NCBI GenBank assembly: GCA_038147335.1 | Contig: JAYQTK010000003.1 | Coordinates: 62,001 to 126,000, forward strand | DNA length: 64,000 nucleotides | Source: Marisimplicoccus sp038147335 | GTDB lineage: Bacteria > Bacteroidota > Bacteroidia > Flavobacteriales > Flavobacteriaceae | Direction of reading: 5' to 3' | Shown: positions 25,107-34,118 of the stretch, piece after piece | How positions within the stretch are numbered: position 1 is the first letter of the stretch | How the letters are laid out: each line of letters begins with the position of its first letter | The notes under the pieces: generated by a model | Seen by the model: the letters and a program-made list of their open reading frames with translations, nothing else | The model's database searches: none | Told to the model about the DNA's origin: nothing | Translations under genes and position numbers: made by a program

Positions 25107-25733
25107 ATGATGAATTTTCTTAAGAAGATCTTCTCAAGTTTAAATAATAAATCTGATATGAATAAATATCTTATTCTAGGTATTGGAAATATTGGTAACG
25201 AGTATGATGATACTAGGCATAATATAGGCTTTGAAATTGTTGATCAACTTTCTCAAAATCTAGATACCAAGTTTGAATCTGTAAAACTAGCTCAAAGGGC
25301 AGAAGGAAGTTTCAAAGGAAAAAAGATAATTATCATAAAGCCAAACAATTATGTCAATAATTCAGGAAGATCATTATTGTATTGGCAAAAAAAAGAAAAA
25401 GTTTCACTTGAAAACATTCTAGTTGTTTGTGATGATTTAAATTTATTTTTTGGAAATATTAAAATAAAACCAAATGGCACGTCTGGAGGTCATAATGGCT
25501 TAAAAGACATTGAAGATAATCTTGGAACTTCTAATTATGCTAGGTTAAGGGTTGGAATATCTAATAACAATAAGATTCCCAAATCAGATTATGTTTTAGG
25601 AAAGTGGAGTAGCTATGAGATGTCCAATATAAATACTCTTACAATTAGCTCAATTGAGATTATTTTCTCATTTATTCAAACTGGTATTGAAGAGACAATG
25701 AATCTCTACAACAAGAAAAATTTTATTAAATGA
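25107..25733 (+). CDS. pth: peptidyl-tRNA hydrolase
   Basis: A 208-residue Pth. After a flavobacterial-type N-terminal extension (about 17 residues) come KYLILGIGNIGNEYDDTRHNIGFE with the catalytic His, KPNNYVNNSGRS, VVCDDLNLFFG, and GTSGGHNGLKDIEDNLGT. It frees stalled peptides from tRNA. An in-frame Met at codon 18 would give the plain core. Its stop overlaps the ribF start (ATGA). Confidence 0.92.
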   Translation: MMNFLKKIFSSLNNKSDMNKYLILGIGNIGNEYDDTRHNIGFEIVDQLSQNLDTKFESVKLAQRAEGSFKGKKIIIIKPNNYVNNSGRSLLYWQKKEKVSLENILVVCDDLNLFFGNIKIKPNGTSGGHNGLKDIEDNLGTSNYARLRVGISNNNKIPKSDYVLGKWSSYEMSNINTLTISSIEIIFSFIQTGIEETMNLYNKKNFIK

Positions 25734-26656
25734 AAATTTTCAGGAGTATTGAAGATTATAATTTAAATCAAAGAACCATTCTAACAATTGGAACATTTGA
25801 TGGAGTTCATGAAGGTCATAAGAAAATCTTGAATAAGTTAATTTCTTCATCAAAAAAAAAGAATTTATCATCTGTTGTCCTTACATTTTTTCCTCACCCT
25901 AGGATTATTTTAAATAAGTATAATGAAGTCAAAATGATAGATACATTAGATGAAAAAATTAAAGCTTTTGAAAAGTTAGGGATTGAAAATCTAATTATAC
26001 ATCCTTTTGATAAAAGTTTCTCATTATTATCTGCTGATCAATTTATTAAAGATTATTTAATTGAAAAATTAAAAATAAATCATATAATTATAGGGTATGA
26101 TCATAGATTTGGCAAAGGGAGAGAAGCATCAGTAGATGATTTAAAAAAATATGGAGAAAGTTTTGATTTTATAGTTGAAGAAATTAAAGCACATGAGGTT
26201 GAATCTATAGCTGTAAGTTCAACTAAAATTAGAGATTCAATTAATAGTGGCGAACTTGATAAATCAGCAAAATTTTTAGGTAGATTTTTTAAATTAACTG
26301 GAAAAGTTGTTAAAGGTGATGGTTTGGGAAAACAAATTAATTATCCAACTGCAAATATATATGTTGAAGAAAATTATAAGATTATTCCTAAAGATGGTGT
26401 CTATTTTATAAAGACTTTAATTGATGATAATGAATTCCATGGAATGATGAATATTGGTCATAGACCTACAATAGGTGAAAATAAAAAATCAATAGAAGTT
26501 CATTTATTTGATTTTGATAATGACATTTATGATAAAACTATTTCTGTTGATGTATTATTAAAAATAAGAGATGAGATAAAGTTTTCATCAATTGAAGCCT
26601 TAAAAGAGCAATTAAAAAAAGATGAAACTTATTGTATTCAGTTAATCAACAAATAA
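25730..26656 (+). CDS. ribF: bifunctional riboflavin kinase/FMN adenylyltransferase
   Basis: A 308-residue RibF. The N-terminal FAD synthetase domain has LTIGTFDGVHEGHKKIL and a segment with GYDHRFGKGR, then SSTKIRDSI. The C-terminal riboflavin kinase domain has GKVVKGDGLGKQINYPTANI and MNIGHRPTIGENKKSIEVHLFDF. It converts riboflavin to FMN and then FAD. Confidence 0.95.
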   Translation: MKIFRSIEDYNLNQRTILTIGTFDGVHEGHKKILNKLISSSKKKNLSSVVLTFFPHPRIILNKYNEVKMIDTLDEKIKAFEKLGIENLIIHPFDKSFSLLSADQFIKDYLIEKLKINHIIIGYDHRFGKGREASVDDLKKYGESFDFIVEEIKAHEVESIAVSSTKIRDSINSGELDKSAKFLGRFFKLTGKVVKGDGLGKQINYPTANIYVEENYKIIPKDGVYFIKTLIDDNEFHGMMNIGHRPTIGENKKSIEVHLFDFDNDIYDKTISVDVLLKIRDEIKFSSIEALKEQLKKDETYCIQLINK

Positions 26657-26681
26657 ATTTTATCTTTGATTTAAAATAATT

Positions 26682-27956
26682 ATGCTTTCAATTGATTACA
26701 TCACAAACTCAAAAGATGACGCAATTATAGGCCTTAAAAAAAGAGGTTTCAAGAATCTAGATGTATTAGATAGCATAATAGAGCTCAATAATAATCGAAA
26801 AAAAATACAACAAGAACTTGATAATATTCTTTTTAAGTCTAATACAATTTCTAAAGACATAGCTGAAGCATTTAAATCAGGGAATAATGATATTGACATT
26901 GATAGTCTCAAATCTGAGTCGTCAAATTTAAAATTAAAGTCAAAGAGTTTAGCAGAAGAATTAGATACAGTTAAAATTAAAATATCGGATCTAATAACTA
27001 CAGTACCTAATATTCCTGATTCAAAAGTACCTGATGGACTTTCTGAGGAAAATAATATTGAAGTATTTAGAAGCTCTAATTTTAAAGAGTCTGGATATGA
27101 TCTAAAAAATCACTGGGATTTATCAAAAGAATATGACATTATTGATTTTGAATTAGGAAGTAAGATAACAGGGTCAGGATTTCCAGTATATAAAGGTAAA
27201 GGTGCCAAACTTCAAAGAGCATTAATTAACTTCTTTTTAGATAGAAATAGCTCTGCAGGATACAATGAGTTTCAAGTTCCTCACTTGGTAAACTCAGACT
27301 CTGCTTATGCTACTGGCCAATTGCCTGATAAAGATGGTCAAATGTATCATGTTATCAATGATGACTTTTATTTAATTCCTACAGCAGAGGTTCCTTTAAC
27401 AAACATATACAGAGATAAAATCTTAGCAGTTGACCAGGTCCCAGTTATGATGACTGGTTATACCCCATGTTTTAGAAGAGAAGCTGGAAGTTATGGGTCT
27501 GATGTAAGAGGACTAAATAGATTACATCAATTTGATAAAGTAGAGATAGTAAGAATTGAACATCCTGACAAGTCTGATGATGCATTAATTAAAATGAAAG
27601 AGCACATAAAAGAAATTCTAACCGAACTTAAACTTGATTTTAGAATTTTAAATTTATGTGCGGGTGACCTAGGTTTTACATCTTCAATAACCTATGATTT
27701 TGAAGTTTTTTCAAAGGGTCAAGAAAAATGGCTTGAGATAAGCTCAGTTTCAAACTTTAAAACATATCAATCAAATCGTCTTAATTTAAAATTTAAAGAT
27801 AAAGACGGTAAAAACTACACATTACATACTCTAAATGGTAGTTCTTTGGCTCTTCCCAGAGTAATGGCTGGATTAATTGAGAATAATCAATCTGAAAATG
27901 GAATTATAATTCCTGATGTTTTAGTCCCATATACTGGATTTGATATAATAAACTAA
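26682..27956 (+). CDS. serS: seryl-tRNA synthetase
   Basis: A 424-residue class II synthetase. Residues 1 to about 105 form the antiparallel coiled-coil arm that holds the tRNA-Ser long arm. The core has the motif 2 region (TPCFRREAGSYGSDVRGLNRLHQFDKVE) and motif 3 (LNGSSLALPRVMAGLIEN), plus the serine-binding TAEVPL. Length and order are normal. Confidence 0.96.
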   Translation: MLSIDYITNSKDDAIIGLKKRGFKNLDVLDSIIELNNNRKKIQQELDNILFKSNTISKDIAEAFKSGNNDIDIDSLKSESSNLKLKSKSLAEELDTVKIKISDLITTVPNIPDSKVPDGLSEENNIEVFRSSNFKESGYDLKNHWDLSKEYDIIDFELGSKITGSGFPVYKGKGAKLQRALINFFLDRNSSAGYNEFQVPHLVNSDSAYATGQLPDKDGQMYHVINDDFYLIPTAEVPLTNIYRDKILAVDQVPVMMTGYTPCFRREAGSYGSDVRGLNRLHQFDKVEIVRIEHPDKSDDALIKMKEHIKEILTELKLDFRILNLCAGDLGFTSSITYDFEVFSKGQEKWLEISSVSNFKTYQSNRLNLKFKDKDGKNYTLHTLNGSSLALPRVMAGLIENNQSENGIIIPDVLVPYTGFDIIN

Positions 27957-27960
27957 TTCT

Positions 27961-28260
27961 ATGATTGAAAATGTTAGTCCAAAAAAATTCCTGGGTCAAC
28001 ATTTCCTTATTGATGAAAATATTTCAAAAAAGATTGTTAATTCTTTTAGTTTAAAAGAATTTGATAAAATAGTTGAAATCGGACCTGGAAAAGGTGCTTT
28101 AACAAAATACCTATTTGAGTTTAGTGATAAATTAATTCTTATTGAATATGATACTGAGTCTGTTGAATTTATAAAAAGTTCATTTAAAAAACACAACCCA
28201 AATATTATTAAACAAGATTTTTTAAAATATAATTTAGAAGGATGTTTTGTCTCAGACTAG
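27961..28260 (+). CDS. rsmA: RsmA (KsgA) 16S rRNA dimethyltransferase, N-terminal piece before a frameshift
   Basis: A 99-residue frame with KKFLGQHFLIDENI and the SAM-binding VEIGPGKGALTKYL, plus LIEYDTESVEF. It runs out at 28260 in a TAG after the sequence NLEGCFVSD. RsmA dimethylates two adenines near the 3' end of 16S rRNA. Removing one T from the TTTT at 28245-28248 joins it in frame with the next piece as NLEGCLSQTSKNLIIGNFPYN (not separate genes). The N-terminal piece alone lacks the catalytic NFPYN motif. Confidence 0.88.
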   Translation: MIENVSPKKFLGQHFLIDENISKKIVNSFSLKEFDKIVEIGPGKGALTKYLFEFSDKLILIEYDTESVEFIKSSFKKHNPNIIKQDFLKYNLEGCFVSD

Positions 28261-28747
28261 TAAGAACTTAATAATAGGTAACTTTCCATATAATATTTCA
28301 TCACAGATTATCTTTAAAATATTGGAAAACTATTTATTAGTAGATAATCTAATAGGAATGTTTCAGAAAGAAGTTGCAGAGAGGATTATTAGTAAACCTA
28401 ACTCAAAGGAATATGGAATAATCTCAGTAAAAACTCAGTTATTTTATGATGTTAAAATTTTGTTTGATGTTTCACCTAACGTATTCTTTCCAAAACCAAG
28501 AGTTAATTCATCAGTTATTTCAATGACCAGAAAGAAGAATATTAATATTAATTTTGATCTAAAGCTATTTGATAGATTAGTAAAACTTAGTTTTCAGCAA
28601 AGAAGAAAGAAAATAAAAAACTCTTTAAAAAAACTTGATATAAAGGAAAATATTCTAGAAGATAGTATCTTTGGTTTAAGGCCTGAGCAACTATCTGTAA
28701 ATGACTTTATTAGATTAACACAAAAAATCAGTAATGAAACAATTTAA
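28247..28747 (+). CDS. rsmA: RsmA (KsgA), C-terminal piece after a frameshift
   Basis: A 166-residue continuation in the +1 frame. It opens with the catalytic NFPYN motif (IIGNFPYNISSQI) and carries FQKEVAERI, KPRVNSSVI and the C-terminal helical domain with SFQQRRKKIKNSLKK. The TTG at 28247 is only a formal start; the real protein would be the fusion with 27961-28260, about 262 residues, a normal RsmA length. Its last 14 nt overlap the mgtE start. Confidence 0.88.
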   Translation: MSQTSKNLIIGNFPYNISSQIIFKILENYLLVDNLIGMFQKEVAERIISKPNSKEYGIISVKTQLFYDVKILFDVSPNVFFPKPRVNSSVISMTRKKNININFDLKLFDRLVKLSFQQRRKKIKNSLKKLDIKENILEDSIFGLRPEQLSVNDFIRLTQKISNETI

Positions 28748-30092
28748 AATTAATGATGAGTTAATCAGTAAGATTAAAAAGCTTATTGAAGACAACAACA
28801 GAGATAAGCTTTTATCTAGTCTAGCAGATATTCATTACGCAGATTTAGCAGAAATTTTTGAATTATTAGAAACAACAGAAGTAATTTTTCTAGTTAAAAT
28901 TTTTGATAAGCAAAAAATTGCAGATGCATTAGCAGAAATTGATGAAGACTTAAGAGAAATAATTTTAGAGAAATTATCTGCTAAAGAAATTGCTGAAAAA
29001 ATTGTTGAGCTTGATACTGATGATGCAACAGATGTTATTTCTGAATTAACTGAGGAGAGACAAGAAAGAGTATTCTCTCAAATTAAAGATGCTGAGTTAA
29101 CAGATGATATTAAAGAGTTACTTAAATATGATGAGGATACAGCTGGTGGTTTGATGGCTAAAGAGTTAGTAAGTGTTAATGAGAATCTAAGTATCTCCAA
29201 ATGTCTTGATGAAATAAGAAAACAAGCAAAGAATGTAACTAGAGTTCATTCCATTTATGTTGTTGATTCAAAAAACAGATTAAAAGGAAGACTTTCACTT
29301 AAAGATGTTGTTACTGCTAAGTCTAGATCTAAAGTTAGGGATATTTATATTCCAAATGTTGATTATGTTACTGTTGATCAAGAGGGAGAAGATGTTGCAA
29401 AAATTATGTCTAAATATGATTTGGAAGCGATTCCTGTTACAAATAAAAGAAAAACATTACTTGGTAGGATTACAATTGATGATATTGTTGATTTAATTAA
29501 AGATGAAGCTGAAAAAGACTACCAATTAGCTGCTGGTATATCATCTGAAGTTGAAGTAAATGATTCAATTTTTCAATTAACTAAAGCCAGATTACCATGG
29601 TTATTTTTAGGACTACTAGGTGGGCTTGGAAGTGTTTTTATTTTAAAAGATTTTGAACAAATAATGAATCAGCCTGACCTTAGAAATTTATTTTTCTATA
29701 CTCCTTTAATTGCAGCTATGGCTGGTAATGTTGGTGTACAATCTTCTGCAATTATAGTTCAAGGTTTAGCAAATGATTTAGTAAAAGGCTCATTACTAAA
29801 TAGACTTTTTAAGGAAGTTGGACTTAGTCTAATTAATGGTTTTGCTCTTTCAGTTGTTTTAATAATTTTTGGTCAAATAGTCAATCAAGATTTATCTATG
29901 AGTCTTACTATAGCTGGGTCAATGATGGGAGTTATAATAATTGCAGCGCTAGTTGGAACTTTTGTCCCTATAATTCTTGATAAACAAGGTATTGATCCAG
30001 CTATAGCTACAGGGCCTTTTATAACTACTGCTAATGATATTTTTGGAATTTTCTTATTCTTTTATATAGCAAAAATTTCTTTAGGATTTTAA
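28734..30092 (+). CDS. mgtE: magnesium transporter MgtE
   Basis: A 452-residue protein with the family order: N-terminal superhelical MgtE_N domain (about 10-130, ending LLKYDEDTAGGLMA), two CBS domains (about 130-255), the plug helix, and a five-helix transmembrane domain from about 285 with AAMAGNVGVQSSAI and GPFITTANDIFG, which line the Mg2+ path. The cytosolic domains sense Mg2+ and gate the channel. It overlaps rsmA at its start and the phosphatase gene at its end (TAATG). Confidence 0.95.
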   Translation: MKQFKINDELISKIKKLIEDNNRDKLLSSLADIHYADLAEIFELLETTEVIFLVKIFDKQKIADALAEIDEDLREIILEKLSAKEIAEKIVELDTDDATDVISELTEERQERVFSQIKDAELTDDIKELLKYDEDTAGGLMAKELVSVNENLSISKCLDEIRKQAKNVTRVHSIYVVDSKNRLKGRLSLKDVVTAKSRSKVRDIYIPNVDYVTVDQEGEDVAKIMSKYDLEAIPVTNKRKTLLGRITIDDIVDLIKDEAEKDYQLAAGISSEVEVNDSIFQLTKARLPWLFLGLLGGLGSVFILKDFEQIMNQPDLRNLFFYTPLIAAMAGNVGVQSSAIIVQGLANDLVKGSLLNRLFKEVGLSLINGFALSVVLIIFGQIVNQDLSMSLTIAGSMMGVIIIAALVGTFVPIILDKQGIDPAIATGPFITTANDIFGIFLFFYIAKISLGF

Positions 30093-30508
30093 TGAAAAAA
30101 ATTCTTGTACTTTGTACTGGTAATTCATGCAGGAGTCAAATAGCCCATGGATATTTGAATGATTTAACAAATAATTCTGTATCTGTATTCAGTGCAGGGG
30201 TTGAAAAACATGGATTAAATTTAAATGCAGTTCGCTGTATGCTTGAAGATAAAATTGATATATCTAATTATACTTCAAATTTAGTAGACGATTACCTAAA
30301 AATTAGATTTGATTTTATAATTACTGTGTGTGACAATGCCAATGAGACATGTCCAATTTTTCCAGGTGAATCTTTAGTTAAAATACATAAAAACTTTATA
30401 GACCCTACGAAAATTAAAAACGGTGAATATGGGGACCATTTTATAAAAACAAGAAATGAAATAAAGAAATTTATTCAGGACTTTATAGAGAATTATCTAG
30501 ATAAATAA
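30092..30508 (+). CDS. low-molecular-weight phosphatase/arsenate reductase-like protein
   Basis: A 138-residue protein with the P-loop C8-T-G-N-S-C-R14 of low-MW tyrosine phosphatases and thioredoxin-type ArsC enzymes. Near the middle FDFIITVCDNANETCP provides further cysteines, as in ArsC, where a Cys triad relays electrons to thioredoxin. This favours an arsenate reductase. There is no arsenite pump next to it, so a housekeeping phosphatase role is possible. Confidence 0.8.
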   Translation: MKKILVLCTGNSCRSQIAHGYLNDLTNNSVSVFSAGVEKHGLNLNAVRCMLEDKIDISNYTSNLVDDYLKIRFDFIITVCDNANETCPIFPGESLVKIHKNFIDPTKIKNGEYGDHFIKTRNEIKKFIQDFIENYLDK

Positions 30509-30978
30509 TCATCAATTATTTGTTTGTTCATTCGAACAATTTTCCATTGATCTAGACCATCAATTATTGCTCCCGTATTTTTATAAAAATCAATAGCAGG
30601 CTTATTCCAGTCAAGAACAGACCACTCTACTCTATTTACATCTCTTCTTTTAGCTTCCATTAGAAATGATTTATAAAGAAGTGTGCCTATTCCTTTACCT
30701 CTCATTTTTTCTGTAACTACTAGATCCTCAAGATGAAGAGTGTCTCCTACCCATGTAGAATATCTTGGTGTATAGAATGCCAGTCCGACAATTGTATTAT
30801 TAGTTTCAGCTAGAATACATTGATATTTTGGATTCTTTCCAAATCCATCTCTAATTAATTCTTGTTCAGTTACTTTTACAGCATCTGGTTCTTTTTCATA
30901 TACAGCAAGTTCAATTAATAATCTAAGTATATCTTTTACATCACCTGAATTAGCCTTTCTAATTGTAGTATTAACCAT
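30493..30978 (-). CDS. GNAT N-acetyltransferase, diamine/thialysine type
   Basis: A 161-residue GNAT enzyme with the acetyl-CoA binding motif LEDLVVTEKMRGKGIGTLLYK (RGKGIG is the Q/RxxGxG/A loop) and a following WSVLDWNKPAIDFYKNTGA. The IRKANSGDVKDILRLLIELAVYEK opening matches the spermidine/diamine and thialysine acetyltransferase subgroup. Substrate is not certain. It overlaps the convergent phosphatase gene by 16 nt. Confidence 0.82.
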   Translation of the reverse strand: MVNTTIRKANSGDVKDILRLLIELAVYEKEPDAVKVTEQELIRDGFGKNPKYQCILAETNNTIVGLAFYTPRYSTWVGDTLHLEDLVVTEKMRGKGIGTLLYKSFLMEAKRRDVNRVEWSVLDWNKPAIDFYKNTGAIIDGLDQWKIVRMNKQIIDDYLSR

Positions 30979-30981
30979 AAT

Positions 30982-31752
30982 TCAATTTAAAAAATTAATC
31001 GTTTTTTCAAGAAAAAATTTAGGATTATCTGCATGAACCCAGTGGGCTGCAGATGGGACTTTTATTATTTCAAGATTCTTAAAAAAAGAATTCATTAAAT
31101 CATAATCTGATTCATTTACATAATCAGAATTTTCACCATGAATAAGTAAGGTTGGATTATTAAAAGAAAAGTCTTCTTTCAAAATTAATGAAAGCTTATT
31201 TTTAAAATCATATAATATGTCAAGATTAATTTTTAGACCCAAGGTATATTGGTCTTTCCAATAAAGATTTTTTAACAAGAATTGTCTAACTCTTTCATCA
31301 GAAATTAATTTTGAAAGTTGAGAGTCTGCATCATTTCTTGATTTTATTATTTTAAAGTCAAGAGATTTTAAGCTTTCAAGTATATAATCATGGTGAGGTT
31401 TATATGCTTTAGGGACTATATCTACAATTATAATTTTTTTAAGTAGCTCTGGATAATTCTTGGCGAAAAGCATTGTAACATTTCCTCCCATTGAATGACC
31501 TATCATGTAAAAATTTGAGATATTATGATAAGAGATATATTCATATATATCTTGTACCATTAAATCGAAGCTGAATTCATTACTCCAAAAACTTTTTCCA
31601 TGATTTCTTAAATCAATAAGATGAACTTTAAATCCACTTTCAGCAATTTTATTTGCATGAGATTTCCAATTGTCTCCCATACCAAGAAAACCATGAACAA
31701 TAATGATATTCTTATCAGAATCACCAACTATTTTAGAGTGAAGCAGATTCAA
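30982..31752 (-). CDS. alpha/beta hydrolase, YbfF-like esterase
   Basis: A 256-residue alpha/beta hydrolase. The oxyanion-hole segment VHGFLGMGDNW, the nucleophile elbow IGHSMGG, the acid in LIHGENSDYV, and the catalytic His in AAHWVHADNP are all visible. This pattern is typical of YbfF-type acyl-CoA or carboxyl esterases. It overlaps pdxJ by 4 nt and is cotranscribed with it. Confidence 0.85.
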   Translation of the reverse strand: MNLLHSKIVGDSDKNIIIVHGFLGMGDNWKSHANKIAESGFKVHLIDLRNHGKSFWSNEFSFDLMVQDIYEYISYHNISNFYMIGHSMGGNVTMLFAKNYPELLKKIIIVDIVPKAYKPHHDYILESLKSLDFKIIKSRNDADSQLSKLISDERVRQFLLKNLYWKDQYTLGLKINLDILYDFKNKLSLILKEDFSFNNPTLLIHGENSDYVNESDYDLMNSFFKNLEIIKVPSAAHWVHADNPKFFLEKTINFLN

Positions 31753-32462
31753 TTTAAAATATTTAAATAGGATTTAATTGTAGATTCAAGTCCATAATAA
31801 AGTGACTCTGAGATTAGTGCATGGCCTATGGATACTTCTTTAAGATTTACAATATTGTTTTTAAAAAACTCAAGATTTTGTTGATTTAGATCATGACCTG
31901 CATTAAGTTCCATTCCAATTTTATTAGCAATCTCAGAGCAATCAATGTATCTATTTATAGCATTTGATTTATCATTTATATATTGTTTTGCATACGGTCC
32001 AGTAAATAATTCGACTCTATCTGCATTTATTTTTTTTGCTCCTTCAAGCATTTTAGAGTCAGGATCAATAAATATTGATACTCTTATTGAGTTTGATTTA
32101 AATTCCTCAACTACATCTTTCAAAAAATTAAAATTTTTAACTGTATCCCAACCTGAGTTAGAGGTAATTGCATCAGATTCATCAGGGACTAAAGTAACTT
32201 GATCAGGTTTTACTTCGCAAACCATATTTATAAATTTTTTAGATGGATTCCCTTCGATATTTAATTCAGTTGAAATATTTTGTTTTAAATCATATGCATC
32301 AGAGTATTTGATATGTCTTTCATCAGGTCTAGGGTGTATAGTTATCCCTTCAGCGCCAAATTTGATTATGTCTTTAGCAGTTTTTACTAAGTTAGGATAA
32401 TCTTCTCCCCTAGCATTTCTAAGAGTTGCTATTTTATTAATGTTTACACTTAATTTAGTCAT
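31749..32462 (-). CDS. pdxJ: pyridoxine 5'-phosphate synthase
   Basis: A 237-residue PdxJ TIM barrel. Marks are LSVNINKIATLRNARG, ITIHPRPDERHI with the catalytic His, VTLVPDE, VSIFIDPD, RVELFTGPYA and AGHDLNQQN, and the final SIGHALISESLYYG. It condenses deoxyxylulose phosphate and 3-amino-1-hydroxyacetone phosphate to form pyridoxine phosphate. Divergent from nadK. Confidence 0.95.
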   Translation of the reverse strand: MTKLSVNINKIATLRNARGEDYPNLVKTAKDIIKFGAEGITIHPRPDERHIKYSDAYDLKQNISTELNIEGNPSKKFINMVCEVKPDQVTLVPDESDAITSNSGWDTVKNFNFLKDVVEEFKSNSIRVSIFIDPDSKMLEGAKKINADRVELFTGPYAKQYINDKSNAINRYIDCSEIANKIGMELNAGHDLNQQNLEFFKNNIVNLKEVSIGHALISESLYYGLESTIKSYLNILN

Positions 32463-32484
32463 CTCAATTCATTAAACTTAAATG

Positions 32485-32492
32485 CAAATATA
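32485..32492 (-). promoter_or_regulatory. candidate -7 promoter element for the pdxJ operon
   Basis: The minus strand reads TATATTTG followed by C, matching TAnnTTTG, 22 nt before the pdxJ start codon. Confidence 0.4.
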
Positions 32493-32529
32493 GTACTTAA
32501 TAAAGTTTTAAAGTTTGTATTTTAGCTAT

Positions 32530-33408
32530 ATGAAAATTGCTCTATACATAGCATTTAATAATAGTTCCTCAGTTAATTGCTGTAAGGAAGTTATTGATAT
32601 TGTATCAGCAGAAAATGATTTAATTATTGACTCAAAAATTAAGAATGAGCTTAGTAAGGAATTACAAAGTAAATTTTCATTTTTTGATTCATCAGACCCT
32701 ATTGATAATAATATTGACTATGTTTTTGCAGTTGGTGGTGATGGAACAATATTGAGATCAATTACATACGTAAAAGATTCAGGAGTTCCAATATTAGGGA
32801 TAAATGCAGGAAGGCTTGGCTTTTTAACTAGCATACAAAAAGAGAATATAGGTGAGGCTGTAAATAAAATAAAAGGAAACAAATTTAGCATTATAGATAG
32901 AACGCTACTGGAGGTAAAGTCATATTCATCCAGTAAGCTTTTTTCGTATGCACTAAATGAAGTTACAATTCAAAGAAAAGACACAACATCTCTTCTAAAC
33001 ATATCGTGTACAATTAATGGTAATTATTTAACAAATTATTGGTCAGATGGATTAATTATATCAACTCCTACAGGTTCAACAGGTTATTCTCTAAGTAATG
33101 GTGGTTCAGTTGTTTCTCCAGAGTCCAAGGTAATTATATTGAATCCAATTGCACCACATAACATTAATATGAGATCTCTAATAATACCTGACGATTCAGA
33201 AGTTAAAATTCAAGTTGAAGGAACTGATAATATTAATTTATCTTTGGACTCTAGAATGTATTCGTTTGAATCAAAAAATGAAATTCAGATATCAAAATCA
33301 AAATTTACTATTAAGACAATTAAACTTGATGAGGATAACTTTTATAAAAGGTTAAGAGAAAAACTTTTTTGGGGACAAGATATGAGAAATAATAAAATTA
33401 GCGACTGA
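32530..33408 (+). CDS. nadK: NAD kinase
   Basis: A 292-residue NAD kinase starting at ATG 32530; an upstream in-frame TTG at 32515 would add only MYFSY-like residues and is less likely. The core VGGDGTILRS motif, GINAGRLGFLT, NEVTIQRKDTTSLLN, and DGLIISTPTGSTGYSLSNGG are all present. It phosphorylates NAD to NADP. It overlaps uppS by 1 nt (TGATG). Confidence 0.95.
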   Translation: MKIALYIAFNNSSSVNCCKEVIDIVSAENDLIIDSKIKNELSKELQSKFSFFDSSDPIDNNIDYVFAVGGDGTILRSITYVKDSGVPILGINAGRLGFLTSIQKENIGEAVNKIKGNKFSIIDRTLLEVKSYSSSKLFSYALNEVTIQRKDTTSLLNISCTINGNYLTNYWSDGLIISTPTGSTGYSLSNGGSVVSPESKVIILNPIAPHNINMRSLIIPDDSEVKIQVEGTDNINLSLDSRMYSFESKNEIQISKSKFTIKTIKLDEDNFYKRLREKLFWGQDMRNNKISD

Positions 33409-34118
33409 TGAATACACCCAATCATGTAGCGATAATTATGGATGGAAATGGAAGATGGGCCGAACAAAAAGGAATGCCCAGAGAATTTGGTCATCAAAAT
33501 GGAGTTAGGTCTGTAAAAAAAATTGTTGAGGAAGCTAATAAGCATAAAGTAAAGTATTTAACATTATTTGCATTCTCTATTGAGAACTGGGAAAGACCTA
33601 GTTATGAGGTAGAAACATTAATGAGGCTTTTAGTAGAGACTCTTAGAGATGAATTTGAGGATTTATTTAAAAATAATATAAGATTGAATGCTATAGGTGA
33701 TGTTAAATCACTTCCCAACGAAGTAAGATATGAATTAGACAATATTATCAATAACACTAAAGACAACACAGGAATGACATTAACCTTAGCTCTGAGTTAT
33801 GGGGGAAAACAGGAGATTTTTAAGGCTGTCAAAGAGATTTCAGAAAAAGTTAAAAATGAGATAATTTGTCTAGATAATTTTGATGATTCCATCATTAATG
33901 ACCATCTTTACACAAAAAATTTACCAGATGTAGATTTGCTAATTAGAACTAGTGGTGAACAACGAATTAGTAACTTCTTATTATGGCAAATAGCATATGC
34001 TGAATTATATTTCAGTGAAACATATTGGCCTGACTTTTCCGAAGAAGATTTTACAGATGCAATTATAGAATATCAAAAAAGAGAGAGAAGATTTGGAAAA
34101 ACTAGTAAACAACTTTAG
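33408..34118 (+). CDS. uppS: isoprenyl transferase (undecaprenyl diphosphate synthase)
   Basis: A 236-residue cis-prenyltransferase. HVAIIMDGNGRWAEQKG holds the catalytic Asp and the pyrophosphate-binding residues, followed by GHQNGVRSV, LTLFAFSIENWERP, and RTSGEQRISNFLLWQIAYAE. It makes the C55 lipid carrier for peptidoglycan and surface glycans. Its 3' end overlaps the bamA TTG start by 26 nt. Confidence 0.95.
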   Translation: MNTPNHVAIIMDGNGRWAEQKGMPREFGHQNGVRSVKKIVEEANKHKVKYLTLFAFSIENWERPSYEVETLMRLLVETLRDEFEDLFKNNIRLNAIGDVKSLPNEVRYELDNIINNTKDNTGMTLTLALSYGGKQEIFKAVKEISEKVKNEIICLDNFDDSIINDHLYTKNLPDVDLLIRTSGEQRISNFLLWQIAYAELYFSETYWPDFSEEDFTDAIIEYQKRERRFGKTSKQL

